Below are positions 55,267 through 63,527 of a stretch of 64,000 nucleotides of DNA, one piece after another (the first letter of the stretch is position 1; each line of letters starts with the position of its first letter). The position numbers were made by a program, and so were the translations under genes. The notes beneath the pieces are model-generated. The model was not told the origin of the DNA, did not search any database, and was given only the letters and a program-made list of their open reading frames with translations. Source of the stretch: Burkholderia savannae (GTDB taxonomy: Bacteria; Pseudomonadota; Gammaproteobacteria; Burkholderiales; Burkholderiaceae); NCBI RefSeq assembly GCF_001524445.2, contig NZ_CP013418.1:496001-560000 (forward strand). The letters run 5' to 3'.

Positions 55267-55416
55267 ATGCGCATGGATCAGGCCGTCGTGGCGAGCGGCG
55301 GCGGCGCGGGGATCGGTGTCGCGACCGCGCGGCGTTTCGCGCGGCAGCGGGCACGCGTGGCGATCGTCGGCCGCCGCGCCGACGGGCTCGCGCGCGTCGC
55401 CGGGCTGATCGGCGAC
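55267..55416 (+). pseudogene. Short-chain dehydrogenase, N-terminal remnant
   Basis: From ATG 55267 or 55273 the frame reads an SDR beginning: 'VVASGGGAGIGVATARRFAR', with the Gly-rich NAD(P) loop, then 'ARVAIVGRRADGLARVAG', and ends at 'LIGDAL' near 55416. Then unrelated sequence in another frame follows. SDRs have about 250 residues, so four fifths are missing. In this remnant the usual 'TGGGxGIG' is 'SGGGAGIG'. Confidence 0.8.
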
Positions 55417-55735
55417 GCGCTTCACGATGGAGCAGGATTTCTATCGCGAGCGGATGGCGTCGCTTCACGGCATCGACGTGATCGTGCCGGGCGAGCGGGA
55501 GCGGGCCGTCGTCCACGACGTGATCTACGACGAGCTCTGTCACGGCGTCGCGCGCGATGAATCGCGCGCCGCCTACCGGCGGATCATCGACGCGTTGCAG
55601 GCGGCGGGCGCCGAAGCCGTGATCCTCGGCTGCACGGAAATCACGCTGCTGATCAAGCCCGCCGATTCGGCGCTGCCGGTGTTCGACACGACCGCGCTGC
55701 ACGCGCTCGCGGCGGTCGAGCTGGCGGCCGGCTGA
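55417..55735 (+). pseudogene. Aspartate/glutamate racemase family, C-terminal remnant
   Basis: The frame reads 'TRFTMEQDFYRERMASLHGI' from just after the junction, through 'VIYDELCHGVARDESRAAY', to 'AVILGCTEITLLI' with the second catalytic Cys. Proteins of this family have about 230 residues and two Cys; the first half is absent. Although the frame has an ATG at 55427, no ribosome site is near. The remnant abuts the SDR remnant. Confidence 0.85.
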
Positions 55736-55839
55736 ACGGCGCGCGCAAGCCGCCGCTCGACCGCCGCACGCGTTCGCAGTACCCTTGCAGCCCGTTGCGC
55801 GCCTTTGCGCGCGTCGCTCGCCCCGACGCGCCTCCCCCG

Positions 55840-56739
55840 ATGATCCGACTCGACGACCTCGCCGTATTCGTGCTCGCCGCCGACAACGGCAGCCTGTCCG
55901 CCGCCGCGCGGCTGCTCGACGTCGCGCCGGCCGTCGCCAGCGCGGCGGTCAAGCGGCTCGAAAGCGAGCTCGACGTGCGCCTGCTCGCGCGCACGACGCG
56001 CAGCCTGCGCCTCACGCCGGACGGCGAGCGCTATCTCGCGTACGCGCGCAACGCGCTCGCCGAACTGCGCGCCGGCAAGGACGCGCTCGCGCGCGGCCGT
56101 CAGGAAGTGGGCGGCGACCTGACGCTGTCGATGCCGTCCGATTTCGGCCGCAACGTGCTGTCCGGCTGGCTCGACGAGTTTCTCGCGCTGTATCCGGCCG
56201 TGTCGCTGCACGTGCGGATCGGCGACCGGATCGTCAACCTGTTCCGTCAGCCGGTCGACGCGGTGCTGCGCTACGGTGTTCCCGACGATTCGTCGCTGAT
56301 CGCGGCACCGCTCGCGCCCGACAACCGGCGCGTGCTGTGCGCATCGCCCGCTTATTTCGCGCGGCACGGCAAGCCGGCGACGCCGGACGATCTGCGCGGC
56401 CACAACTGCCTGCGCTTCGCGCTGAGCGAGCGCACGCACGACCAATGGACGTTCCATTCGGGCGACGCCGCGCACACGGTCAAGGTGACGGGCAGCCGGG
56501 CTGCCGACGACGGCGAGCTCGTGCGTCGCTGGGCGGTCGGCGGGTACGGGATTGCGTACAAGTCGCGCCTCGACGTGCTCGACGATCTGCGCGCGGGGCG
56601 TCTCGAGCCCGCGCTCGACGCGTGGACGACCGAGCCGACGCCGCTCAATCTCGTCTATACGCACCGGCTCGCGCTGTCGCCGACGCTCGCCGCGCTGCGC
56701 GACTTTCTGCGGGCGCGGATCGCTGCGTACCTCGCTTAG
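55840..56739 (+). CDS. LysR-family transcriptional regulator
   Basis: 299 residues from ATG 55840. The winged helix-turn-helix is at about 18-38 ('GSLSAAARLLDVAPAVASAAVKRL'). The substrate-binding domain with 'YGIAYKSRLDVLDDLRAGRL' near the C-terminus is typical of the group often near oxidoreductase genes. It is read away from the racemase remnant; its original target may have been deleted with it. A frame 15 codons longer exists but lacks family similarity. Confidence 0.9.
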   Translation: MIRLDDLAVFVLAADNGSLSAAARLLDVAPAVASAAVKRLESELDVRLLARTTRSLRLTPDGERYLAYARNALAELRAGKDALARGRQEVGGDLTLSMPSDFGRNVLSGWLDEFLALYPAVSLHVRIGDRIVNLFRQPVDAVLRYGVPDDSSLIAAPLAPDNRRVLCASPAYFARHGKPATPDDLRGHNCLRFALSERTHDQWTFHSGDAAHTVKVTGSRAADDGELVRRWAVGGYGIAYKSRLDVLDDLRAGRLEPALDAWTTEPTPLNLVYTHRLALSPTLAALRDFLRARIAAYLA

Positions 56740-56871
56740 CGCGGCGTCGCGTGGCGCGCAGCGAGATCGCGCCGTGCGGCGCTGATTGGCATGGAGCAGC
56801 GATTGGCGCGCCTGTCCGCATCGGCCGGAGCAGGTCGATGCCGGGCGAAGCGGGGCGGTGCCGAACAGCAT

Positions 56872-57069
56872 CGAACGGCCCGAACGGCGAGAACGGCGCG
56901 AATAGCGCGAACGGCCTGAACAGCCCGCGCAGCCCGCACAGCCCGCACAGCCCGCACAGCCCGCACAGCCCGAACAGCCCGAACAGCCCGAGCAGCCCGA
57001 ACAGCCCGAACAGCCCGAACAGCCCGAACAGCCCGAACAGCCCGAACAGCGCGAACAGCACGAACAGCG
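56872..57069. repeat. 9-bp tandem repeat, 22 units
   Basis: Unit cgaacagcc, with runs of variants (cgaacggcg first, four cgcacagcc, then mostly cgaacagcc), kept in exact 9-base register for 198 bases. It is between convergent genes. A unit of three codons means any frame through it stays open. Confidence 0.93.
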
Positions 57070-57081
57070 CGCTCAGTCCGA

Positions 57082-57894
57082 TCAACGCGACACGGCCCCA
57101 CCCGACACACGCGCCGCAAGCTCGCGCAGATACCGCTCGCCCGCTTCGCGCGGGCTGAGCCCGTCGCGCGAAATCAGATGATCGAGCCGCGTGAGCCCGG
57201 CGTTGCCCGGGCGCAGCTGCCGCAGCGCGTCGACGGCGGCGGCGGGCAGCCGCTCGCGCGCCGATTTGCGCAGCACGAGCGTCGCCGCGTCGGCGCCGCG
57301 CAGCAGCCCGCGCGGCTCGCGCAGTTCGCGTATCGCGTGACGCCAGTGCAGGTATTGCGGCCGCCACAGCGGCACGACGACCCACGCGCGTCTTGCCGCC
57401 GCCTCTTCGAACGCGTCGACGCACTGTTCGAGTGTGCCGTTCGCGAAGCGATAGCCGTGCGCGTCGAGATCGTACGCGGCGAAGATCTCGCGCGAGAAGC
57501 GCGAGATGCCCGCGCCCGGGCCGATGCCCTGGATGAGCGGCGTCATCCGCTCGACGACGTCGGCGCGCGTCAGGTCCGCGACGCTCGACACCGCGTCGGC
57601 CGGCACGTAGTCGGGCACGCCCCACAGCGCGTACGGCGCGTACATCGCGGACAAGGGCTCGAACGCGTCGGCGATCGCGTCGAAATACGCGCCGTGGCTG
57701 CCGGGCAGCCACGCGGCGCACAGCATGTCGGCCGTGCCGTCGCGCAGCAGCTCGAACGCGCCTTCGTGCGGCCGCCTGATTTCGTCGACGCGCACGCCGT
57801 GACGCGCGAGCGCCGCGATCACGATGCCCGCCGCTGCGTGATGAAAGGACAAATCGATCGTCGCGAGCGTGACGACCGGGGAAGTTCGGGTCAA
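57082..57894 (-). CDS. OpuAC-like glycine-betaine-type binding protein without signal peptide
   Basis: 270 residues. The start is TTG at 57894, since GGAG (57901-57908 region) is at the right distance. It has the OpuAC/ProX fold: 'TLATIDLSFHHAAAGIVIAAL' at the N-terminus and aromatic-box-like 'WLPGSHGAY' and 'VVPLWRPQYLHWRHAI'. A typical binding protein has a signal peptide; this one does not, nor are permease or ATPase genes nearby. It may be an orphan, cytosolic sensor or a diverged protein. It lies 58 bases downstream of the alcohol-dehydrogenase-like gene, after a terminator. Confidence 0.82.
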   Translation of the reverse strand: MTRTSPVVTLATIDLSFHHAAAGIVIAALARHGVRVDEIRRPHEGAFELLRDGTADMLCAAWLPGSHGAYFDAIADAFEPLSAMYAPYALWGVPDYVPADAVSSVADLTRADVVERMTPLIQGIGPGAGISRFSREIFAAYDLDAHGYRFANGTLEQCVDAFEEAAARRAWVVVPLWRPQYLHWRHAIRELREPRGLLRGADAATLVLRKSARERLPAAAVDALRQLRPGNAGLTRLDHLISRDGLSPREAGERYLRELAARVSGGAVSR

Positions 57895-57908
57895 GGCGAT
57901 CTCCGGAG

Positions 57909-57945
57909 AAAAAAGGCGGCGGCGCGGCGGGCCGGCCGCGCCGCC
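57909..57945 (-). terminator. Rho-independent terminator of the leftward oxidoreductase gene
   Basis: ggcggcgcggc and gccgcgccgcc pair exactly (11 bp, 6-base loop), and on the minus strand six T residues follow after three bases. It lies 8 bases past the stop at 57953. Confidence 0.82.
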
Positions 57946-57952
57946 CGGCGGA

Positions 57953-58966
57953 TCAGAAGCCTTCGAGCACGATCTTGCCGCGCGCGCGATGGCTTTCGAT
58001 GAACGCGTGCGCGCGCTTCAGGTTCGCCGCATTGATCGCGCCGAAGTGTTCGCTGAACGTCGTGCGCAGCGTGCCCGCGTCGACGAGCGCCGCGACGCGA
58101 TCGAGCAGCGCGTGCTGCTGGAGCTGGTCGCTCGTGCCGAACATCGAGCGCGTGAACATGAACTCCCAGTGCAGCGACGCGCTCTTCGCCTTCAGCTTGC
58201 GGAAATCGAGCAGCGCCGGATCGTCGATCAGCGCGAGCTTGCCTTGCGGCTCGAGCGCGTCGACGATCTGATCGAAGTGACGATCGGTCTGGTTCAGGCT
58301 CGCGACGTAGTCCACCCGGCCGATGCCGATTCGCTCGAGCTCGGCGGCGAGCGGCTTCGAATGGTCGATCACGTGATGCGCGCCGAGCTCGCGGGCCCAC
58401 GCGGCCGTCTCGTCGCGCGACGCGGTGCCGATCACGGTGACGCCCGTCAGGCGGCGCGCGAGCTGCACGAGGATCGAGCCGACGCCGCCCGCCGCGCCGA
58501 CGACGAGCAGCCGCTTGCCGGCCGCGGCGGGGCCCTCGGGGATCTGCAGGCGGTCGAACAGCAGCTCCCACGCGGTGATCGCGGTGAGCGGCAGCGCGGC
58601 CGCGTGCGCGAAGTCGAGCGAGCCCGGCATCCTGCCGACGATCCGCTCGTCGACGACGTGCAGCTCGCTGTTGGTGCCCGGGCGCGTCAGCGAGCCTGCG
58701 TACCACACGCGGTCGCCCGGCTTGAACAGCGACGCCGCGCTGCCGACGGCCAGCACGACGCCCGCCGCGTCCCAGCCGAGCACGGTCGGCTGGCCGGCTT
58801 CGGGCGGCCGGCCGGCGCGCACCTTGACGTCGACGGGATTGACCGACACCGCGCGGACTTCGACGAGCAGGTCGCGCGGGCCCGGCTGCGGGGCGGGCAG
58901 CTCGATGTCGACGAGCGAATCGGCGGCGTCGATCGGGAGGTTCTGGTAGAAGGCGATGGCTTTCAT
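57953..58966 (-). CDS. Zinc-binding alcohol dehydrogenase family / quinone oxidoreductase-like
   Basis: 337 residues. The MDR fold is clear: 'LVEVRAVSVNPVDVKVRAG' and the dinucleotide loop 'LLVVGAAGGVGSILVQLARRL'. As in the ZADH1/QOR branch, structural zinc Cys residues are absent, so it is NADPH-dependent and zinc-free. These enzymes reduce quinones or enones. Single gene, ATG 58966, terminated by the hairpin at 57909-57945. Confidence 0.92.
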   Translation of the reverse strand: MKAIAFYQNLPIDAADSLVDIELPAPQPGPRDLLVEVRAVSVNPVDVKVRAGRPPEAGQPTVLGWDAAGVVLAVGSAASLFKPGDRVWYAGSLTRPGTNSELHVVDERIVGRMPGSLDFAHAAALPLTAITAWELLFDRLQIPEGPAAAGKRLLVVGAAGGVGSILVQLARRLTGVTVIGTASRDETAAWARELGAHHVIDHSKPLAAELERIGIGRVDYVASLNQTDRHFDQIVDALEPQGKLALIDDPALLDFRKLKAKSASLHWEFMFTRSMFGTSDQLQQHALLDRVAALVDAGTLRTTFSEHFGAINAANLKRAHAFIESHRARGKIVLEGF

Positions 58967-59673
58967 GGCGGTTCGAATCGGCGAAAAGTGAAAGGGAGCG
59001 CCGGCCGCCGCGCGCAGCGAATGCGCGCGCCGCGATGTTCGGGGCGGCGGGCGGCGCGGGGGGCGCCGCCGTCGTTGACCGTCGTTGTCAGCGGTCGTCG
59101 CGGCGCATCCGGGCGCGTTCGGTCGGCTCCGGCTGCGATGATGCGGCGCACGGCGGGCGCGTCACAGCCGGCGGGCGCGATTTCAGTTTCAACGCTGCGA
59201 TGAAAATGGCCTGACGCGCGGCGAGCGGCCGCCGTTCGGCGAATGCCGACGGCGTGCGCCGCTTCGAGCGTGCGCCGCTTCGAGCGTGCGCCGCCTTGGC
59301 TTCGCGCCGATGCGTGGGCGCGGACGCGTTCATCTGCGCATCGCGCAGCGGGCCCGCCTCGAACGAACCGGCCATCGGCGGAACCTCGGCGGACCCTCCG
59401 CGGACGTTCATCGCGTTGCAACGGGCGGTGGAAACGGATCGTGCGCCGGCCAGCCGGCCGGCGTGCGCCTGCGCCGCGAAACGCGAAATTGCCGGATCGT
59501 TCTCGTTCGATCGGCGCTCGTTCGGCGAACATCGCGCGGTTGCATCGCCCGATCGCGTGCGATGCAACGCAATGCGCCGCCGCTCTTGCATCATCTGGCG
59601 CGCGACGTTCCCGCCCCGGCGCGTTCCGAGCCTCGCGCGGCCGGCCGAACCCGAGCGCGATCCGTCGCGCCGC
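58967..59673. other. Spacer of 700 bases without a gene
   Basis: I see no convincing gene or repeat array. The open frames, on both strands, are Arg/Ala-rich and contain no known motif. The sequence 'gcttcgagcgtgcgccgc' is repeated twice at about 59266-59292. Confidence 0.55.
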
Positions 59674-60645
59674 TCAATGCAGCATCCCCAGCCGTTCCGC
59701 CATCGGATACCGCTGCACGTAGCGCTGAAACGCGTCGATGAACACTTTCTCGGCCGCGTTCATCCGGCGCTCGCGGTTCCACATCAGGAAGATCTCGACG
59801 TCGAGCAGGCCTTCTTCGGGCGGCAGGCGCCAGAGCCGCTGGCGTGCGATATCGTCGCGCACGATGTGCTCGGGCAGGCAGCCGATGCCGTAGCCGGCGA
59901 ACACGAGGCGGCGGATTTCGTCGAGGCTCGCCGACGTCGCGACGATGCGCCCGGTGAAGCCGCGCTGGTCGCGAAACACGGTGAGCGGCGCGAGCGCGTC
60001 GCCGATCTGGTCACTGGTGAACGAAACGAAATTCTCGGAGAGCAGATCCTCGATTTTCAACGCCTGCCGACCAAATAACTGGTGGTGACGTCCGCAAAAC
60101 ATTGCATAGCGTTGGCGCAAAAAACTGCGTAATTCTATTTTATCGACCGGCGTTCGGCATAATGCGAGTCCGCAAGTCGCGGTTTTTTGCAATAAAGAAG
60201 AAAGAATATCCGCCGAGCGCATGACTTCGATATGCAGATCGACGCGCGGATAAGCGCGGCGGAATTCGGCGAGAAATTCGTCGTAGACGGGCGATTCGAC
60301 GCGGCTCACGCACAGCAGGCGCACCGAGCCGGTCAGCTCGCCGCCGCGGTCGTCGAGCTCGTTGTCGAGCCGCGACATGTGGCCGTAGATGTCGGTGGCG
60401 ATCCGGTAGACCTCTTCTCCGGCGCGGGTCGGCAGGAACTGCGCGCCGCGCCGCTGGATCAGCGTGCGGCCGAGCGAATCCTCGAGCCGCTTGAGCGCCT
60501 GGCTCACGGCCGGCTGCGTCAGGTGCAGCCGTGCGGCCGCGCGGCTGATGCTGCGCTCCTGCATGATCGCCAGATAGGTTCGCAGCAGATTCCAGTCGAG
60601 GCGGTCCATCAGGACGCGGGAAACATGGCTTCGAATATTCGACAT
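59674..60645 (-). CDS. LysR-family transcriptional regulator
   Basis: 323 residues. DNA-binding helix-turn-helix 'SISRAAARLHLTQPAVSQALKRLE' at about 32-55. The ligand domain starts around 105 ('SVRLLCVSRVESPVYDEFLA'). A part of the gene (about 60060-60230) is clearly AT-richer than the rest. It is divergent from the MFS / amidohydrolase operon, whose promoter region it likely binds. Ligand unknown but probably the imported compound. Confidence 0.92.
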   Translation of the reverse strand: MSNIRSHVSRVLMDRLDWNLLRTYLAIMQERSISRAAARLHLTQPAVSQALKRLEDSLGRTLIQRRGAQFLPTRAGEEVYRIATDIYGHMSRLDNELDDRGGELTGSVRLLCVSRVESPVYDEFLAEFRRAYPRVDLHIEVMRSADILSSLLQKTATCGLALCRTPVDKIELRSFLRQRYAMFCGRHHQLFGRQALKIEDLLSENFVSFTSDQIGDALAPLTVFRDQRGFTGRIVATSASLDEIRRLVFAGYGIGCLPEHIVRDDIARQRLWRLPPEEGLLDVEIFLMWNRERRMNAAEKVFIDAFQRYVQRYPMAERLGMLH

Positions 60646-60813
60646 TTATTTTTACCCCAGAGAAACGATTCTGCATCGTAAAACTGGATTAATGAAATTT
60701 ATTCTTAAGATAATAACTTAGAATTTGACCGATTAATCCCGGTGCGCGATAAAACGCCCATTTGCCGAATCCGCGCGATTCGGCGACGCGTACATTTCTG
60801 CGAGGAGATCGCA
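60646..60813 (+). promoter_or_regulatory. Divergent AT-rich control region with LysR-type dyad
   Basis: 168 AT-rich bases. ATTCTTAAG (60701-60709) and CTTAGAAT (60717-60724) form an interrupted dyad of the type LysR proteins bind. Downstream, GAGGAG (60802-60807) precedes the TTG start of the transporter gene. Confidence 0.5.
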
Positions 60814-62133
60814 TTGAACCGGGGCTTCCCACCGAGCCTGCCCGCGCGCCAGCCGCGTCGCGCGGCCGGCGCCGCGTTCGTCGGCACGATGATCGAGTGG
60901 TACGACTTCTACATCTACGCGAACGCGGCCGCGCTGGTCTTCGGCGAGCTGTTCTTCCCGTCGCGCGACTCGTTCACGAGCACGATGGCGTCATTCGCGA
61001 CGTTCGCGGTCGGCTTCTTCGCGCGGCCGCTCGGCGGGCTGCTTTTCGGCCACCTCGGCGACCGGATCGGGCGCAAGAAGGCGCTGATGGCGACGCTCGC
61101 GATGATGGGCGCGGCGACCGTCTGCGTCGGGCTGCTGCCGACCTACGAGCGCGTCGGCATGCTCGCGCCCGCGCTGCTCGTGCTGCTGCGAATCGTGCAG
61201 GGCGTCGCGGTCGGCGGCGAATGGGGCGGCGCGGTGCTGATGGCGGGCGAGCACGCGCCGCACGGGCGGCGCACGTTCTTCGCGTCGTTCGCGCAGCTCG
61301 GCAGCCCGGCCGGGCTCATCCTGTCGCTCGTCGCGTTTCGCGCGGTCGCGTCGATGGAGCACGACGCGTTCATGTCGTGGGGCTGGCGCCTGCCGTTTCT
61401 CGCGAGCATCGCGTTGCTCGCGGTGGGCGCGTTCGTGCGGCTGAAGGTCGACGAATCGCCGGAGTTCGTGCGCGAGAAGGCGATGGCGCGCACCGTTGCG
61501 CGGCCGATCGCCGAGGTGCTGCGCTCGTCGCCCGCGATGCTGTCGTTCTGCCTGTGCGCGAACACGATCGGCATCGCCGGGCTGTATTTCACGAACACGT
61601 TCATGATCGCGTTCACGACGCAGCACGTCGGCGTGACGAAATCGCTGATTCTCGATTGCCTGTTCATCGTCGCGATCATCCAGTTCGCGTCGCAGCCGAT
61701 CGCCGCGTGGCTCGGCGGCAAGCTCGGCGACGCGCGCTTTCTGAAGCTCGCCGCGCTTTTCGCGATGGCGTCGCCGTATCCGATGTTCGCGCTCGTGCAG
61801 ACGGGACGCCTCGCGCCGATGGTGATCGGCATCGCGCTCGCGACCGTGTTCCTCGCCGGCTTCTATTCGGTGATCGCGGGCTTCGTGAGCGGCGCGTTTC
61901 CGGCGCGCGTGCGCTATTCGGCGATCTCGATCTCGTACCAGATGTGCGGCGCGATCGCGGGCGGGCTGACGCCGCTCGCCGGCACCTGGCTCGCGCATCG
62001 CTTCGTCGGGCAGTGGTGGCCGCTCGCGGTGTTCTATACGTGCCTCGCGGCGTTGTCGCTGTTCGGCGTGATCGCGCTCGACGCGCGCAGGCAGCAGCGG
62101 GCCGACGTCGCGGACGCCGTGCTCATGCGCTGA
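60814..62133 (+). CDS. MFS transporter of the metabolite:H+ symporter (MHS) type
   Basis: 439 residues from TTG 60814, chosen because GAGGAG lies six bases before; an in-frame ATG at 60742 has no ribosome site and would add a non-family N-terminus. Twelve hydrophobic helices. 'GTMIEWYDFYIYANAAALVF' and 'GFFARPLGGLLFGHLGDRIGRKKAL' are MHS signatures. These proteins import organic acids with protons. It lies 22 bases before an amidohydrolase gene, so the imported compound is probably the substrate of that enzyme, for instance an N-carbamoyl or ureido acid. Confidence 0.92.
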   Translation: MNRGFPPSLPARQPRRAAGAAFVGTMIEWYDFYIYANAAALVFGELFFPSRDSFTSTMASFATFAVGFFARPLGGLLFGHLGDRIGRKKALMATLAMMGAATVCVGLLPTYERVGMLAPALLVLLRIVQGVAVGGEWGGAVLMAGEHAPHGRRTFFASFAQLGSPAGLILSLVAFRAVASMEHDAFMSWGWRLPFLASIALLAVGAFVRLKVDESPEFVREKAMARTVARPIAEVLRSSPAMLSFCLCANTIGIAGLYFTNTFMIAFTTQHVGVTKSLILDCLFIVAIIQFASQPIAAWLGGKLGDARFLKLAALFAMASPYPMFALVQTGRLAPMVIGIALATVFLAGFYSVIAGFVSGAFPARVRYSAISISYQMCGAIAGGLTPLAGTWLAHRFVGQWWPLAVFYTCLAALSLFGVIALDARRQQRADVADAVLMR

Positions 62134-62155
62134 TTCGGAAAGGGAGGAGGCTGCG

Positions 62156-63502
62156 GTGTGGGAAATCGACGGTACGCGACTCTGGAACAGTCTGATGGAT
62201 CTCGCGCGGATCGGCGGCACCGCGCGGGGCGGCGTGCGCCGGCTCGCGCTGACCGACGCCGATCGGCGCGGCCGCGAGCGCTTCGCGCAATGGTGCCGCG
62301 ACGCGGGAATGACGGTGCGCGTCGATGCGATCGGCAATCTGTTCGCGCGGCGCGCCGGTGCGGATGACGCGCATCCGGCCGTGCTCGTCGGCAGCCATCT
62401 CGACACGCAGCCCGAAGGCGGGCGCTTCGACGGCGCGTACGGCGTGCTCGCCGGGCTCGAGCTCGTGCGCACGCTGAACGATCGCGGGATCGTCACCGAC
62501 AAGCCGATCGAGATCGTGTCGTGGACCAACGAGGAGGGCGCGCGCTTCGCGCCGGCGATGCTCGGCTCGGCGGTGTTCGCGGGCGCGATGTCGCTCGACG
62601 CGGCGCTCGCGGTGCGCGATGCGCACGGCGTCGCGCTCGCCGACGCGCTCGACGCGTGCGGCTACCGCGATCCGCTGCGGGCCGCGTGGGCGCTCGGCCC
62701 GCATGCGCCGTGCGATCCGGAAGTGGCGCGCGTGCCGATGCGCGAGCGCGTGGATGCGTACTTCGAGGCGCACATCGAGCAGGGGCCGGTGCTGGAGCGA
62801 AACGGCACGGCGATCGGCGTCGTGACGGGCGGGCAAGCGATCCGCTGGCTCGACGCGACCGTGACGGGCGTCGCCGCGCACGCGGGCACGACGCCGATGC
62901 CGTACCGGAAGTGCGCGCTGTTCGCGAGCGCCGAGATCGCGCTCGCGCTCGAAGCGCTCGCCGCGCGCCGCGCGCCGGATGCGCTCGCGACGATCGGGCA
63001 GAGCGTGATCGAGAACGCGTCGCGCAACACGATCGCGGAGCGCGTCGCGTTCAGCGTCGATCTTCGTCATCCTGACGATGCGACGCTCGACGCGATCGAG
63101 CGCGAGCTGCGCGACGCGTGCGCGCACATCGCCGCGCGCCGCGGCGTGGCGGTCGACATCCGCTCGCATTGGTCGAGTCCCGCGACGCCGTTCGACCCCG
63201 CGTGCGTCGCGCTCGTCGAGGCGGCCGCGCGCCGCTGCGGTTACACGCACGAGCGGATCGTGAGCGGCGCCGGACACGACGCGATTCATCTCGCGCGCTG
63301 CGTGCCGGCGGCGATGGTGTTCATTCCGTGCGTCGGCGGGCTGTCGCACAACGCGGCCGAGCGCGCGCTGCCCGAGCACGTCGCGGCGGGTGCGAACGTG
63401 CTGCTCGACGCGGTGCTCGCGCGCGCCGGCGTGCATGCGCAAACGGCTCGACCCGCGAGGCCGGCGCACGTGCGCGCCGACATCGCGGCGCAACTGCATT
63501 GA
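62156..63502 (+). CDS. Zn-dependent amidohydrolase (N-carbamoyl-L-amino-acid hydrolase / allantoate type)
   Basis: 448 residues from GTG 62156, supported by AGGGAGGAGG just upstream. M20 family: metal site 'GSHLDTQPEGGRFDGAYGVL' (His, Asp), the catalytic 'NEEGARF' (two Glu), and 'HIEQGPVLE' and 'VSGAGHDAIHLA' with the later His. The dimerisation lid around 210-320 is present. The family hydrolyses N-carbamoyl amino acids, allantoate or ureidoglycolate. The MFS gene 22 bases upstream would bring its substrate in. Confidence 0.94.
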   Translation: MWEIDGTRLWNSLMDLARIGGTARGGVRRLALTDADRRGRERFAQWCRDAGMTVRVDAIGNLFARRAGADDAHPAVLVGSHLDTQPEGGRFDGAYGVLAGLELVRTLNDRGIVTDKPIEIVSWTNEEGARFAPAMLGSAVFAGAMSLDAALAVRDAHGVALADALDACGYRDPLRAAWALGPHAPCDPEVARVPMRERVDAYFEAHIEQGPVLERNGTAIGVVTGGQAIRWLDATVTGVAAHAGTTPMPYRKCALFASAEIALALEALAARRAPDALATIGQSVIENASRNTIAERVAFSVDLRHPDDATLDAIERELRDACAHIAARRGVAVDIRSHWSSPATPFDPACVALVEAAARRCGYTHERIVSGAGHDAIHLARCVPAAMVFIPCVGGLSHNAAERALPEHVAAGANVLLDAVLARAGVHAQTARPARPAHVRADIAAQLH

Positions 63503-63527
63503 CGATCGATCCGGGAACCGACCTCGC

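Noticed and set aside
58967..59673. Genes in the 700-base spacer before the LysR gene
   Set aside because: Several frames are open on both strands but none has a ribosome site, a motif or sensible composition.
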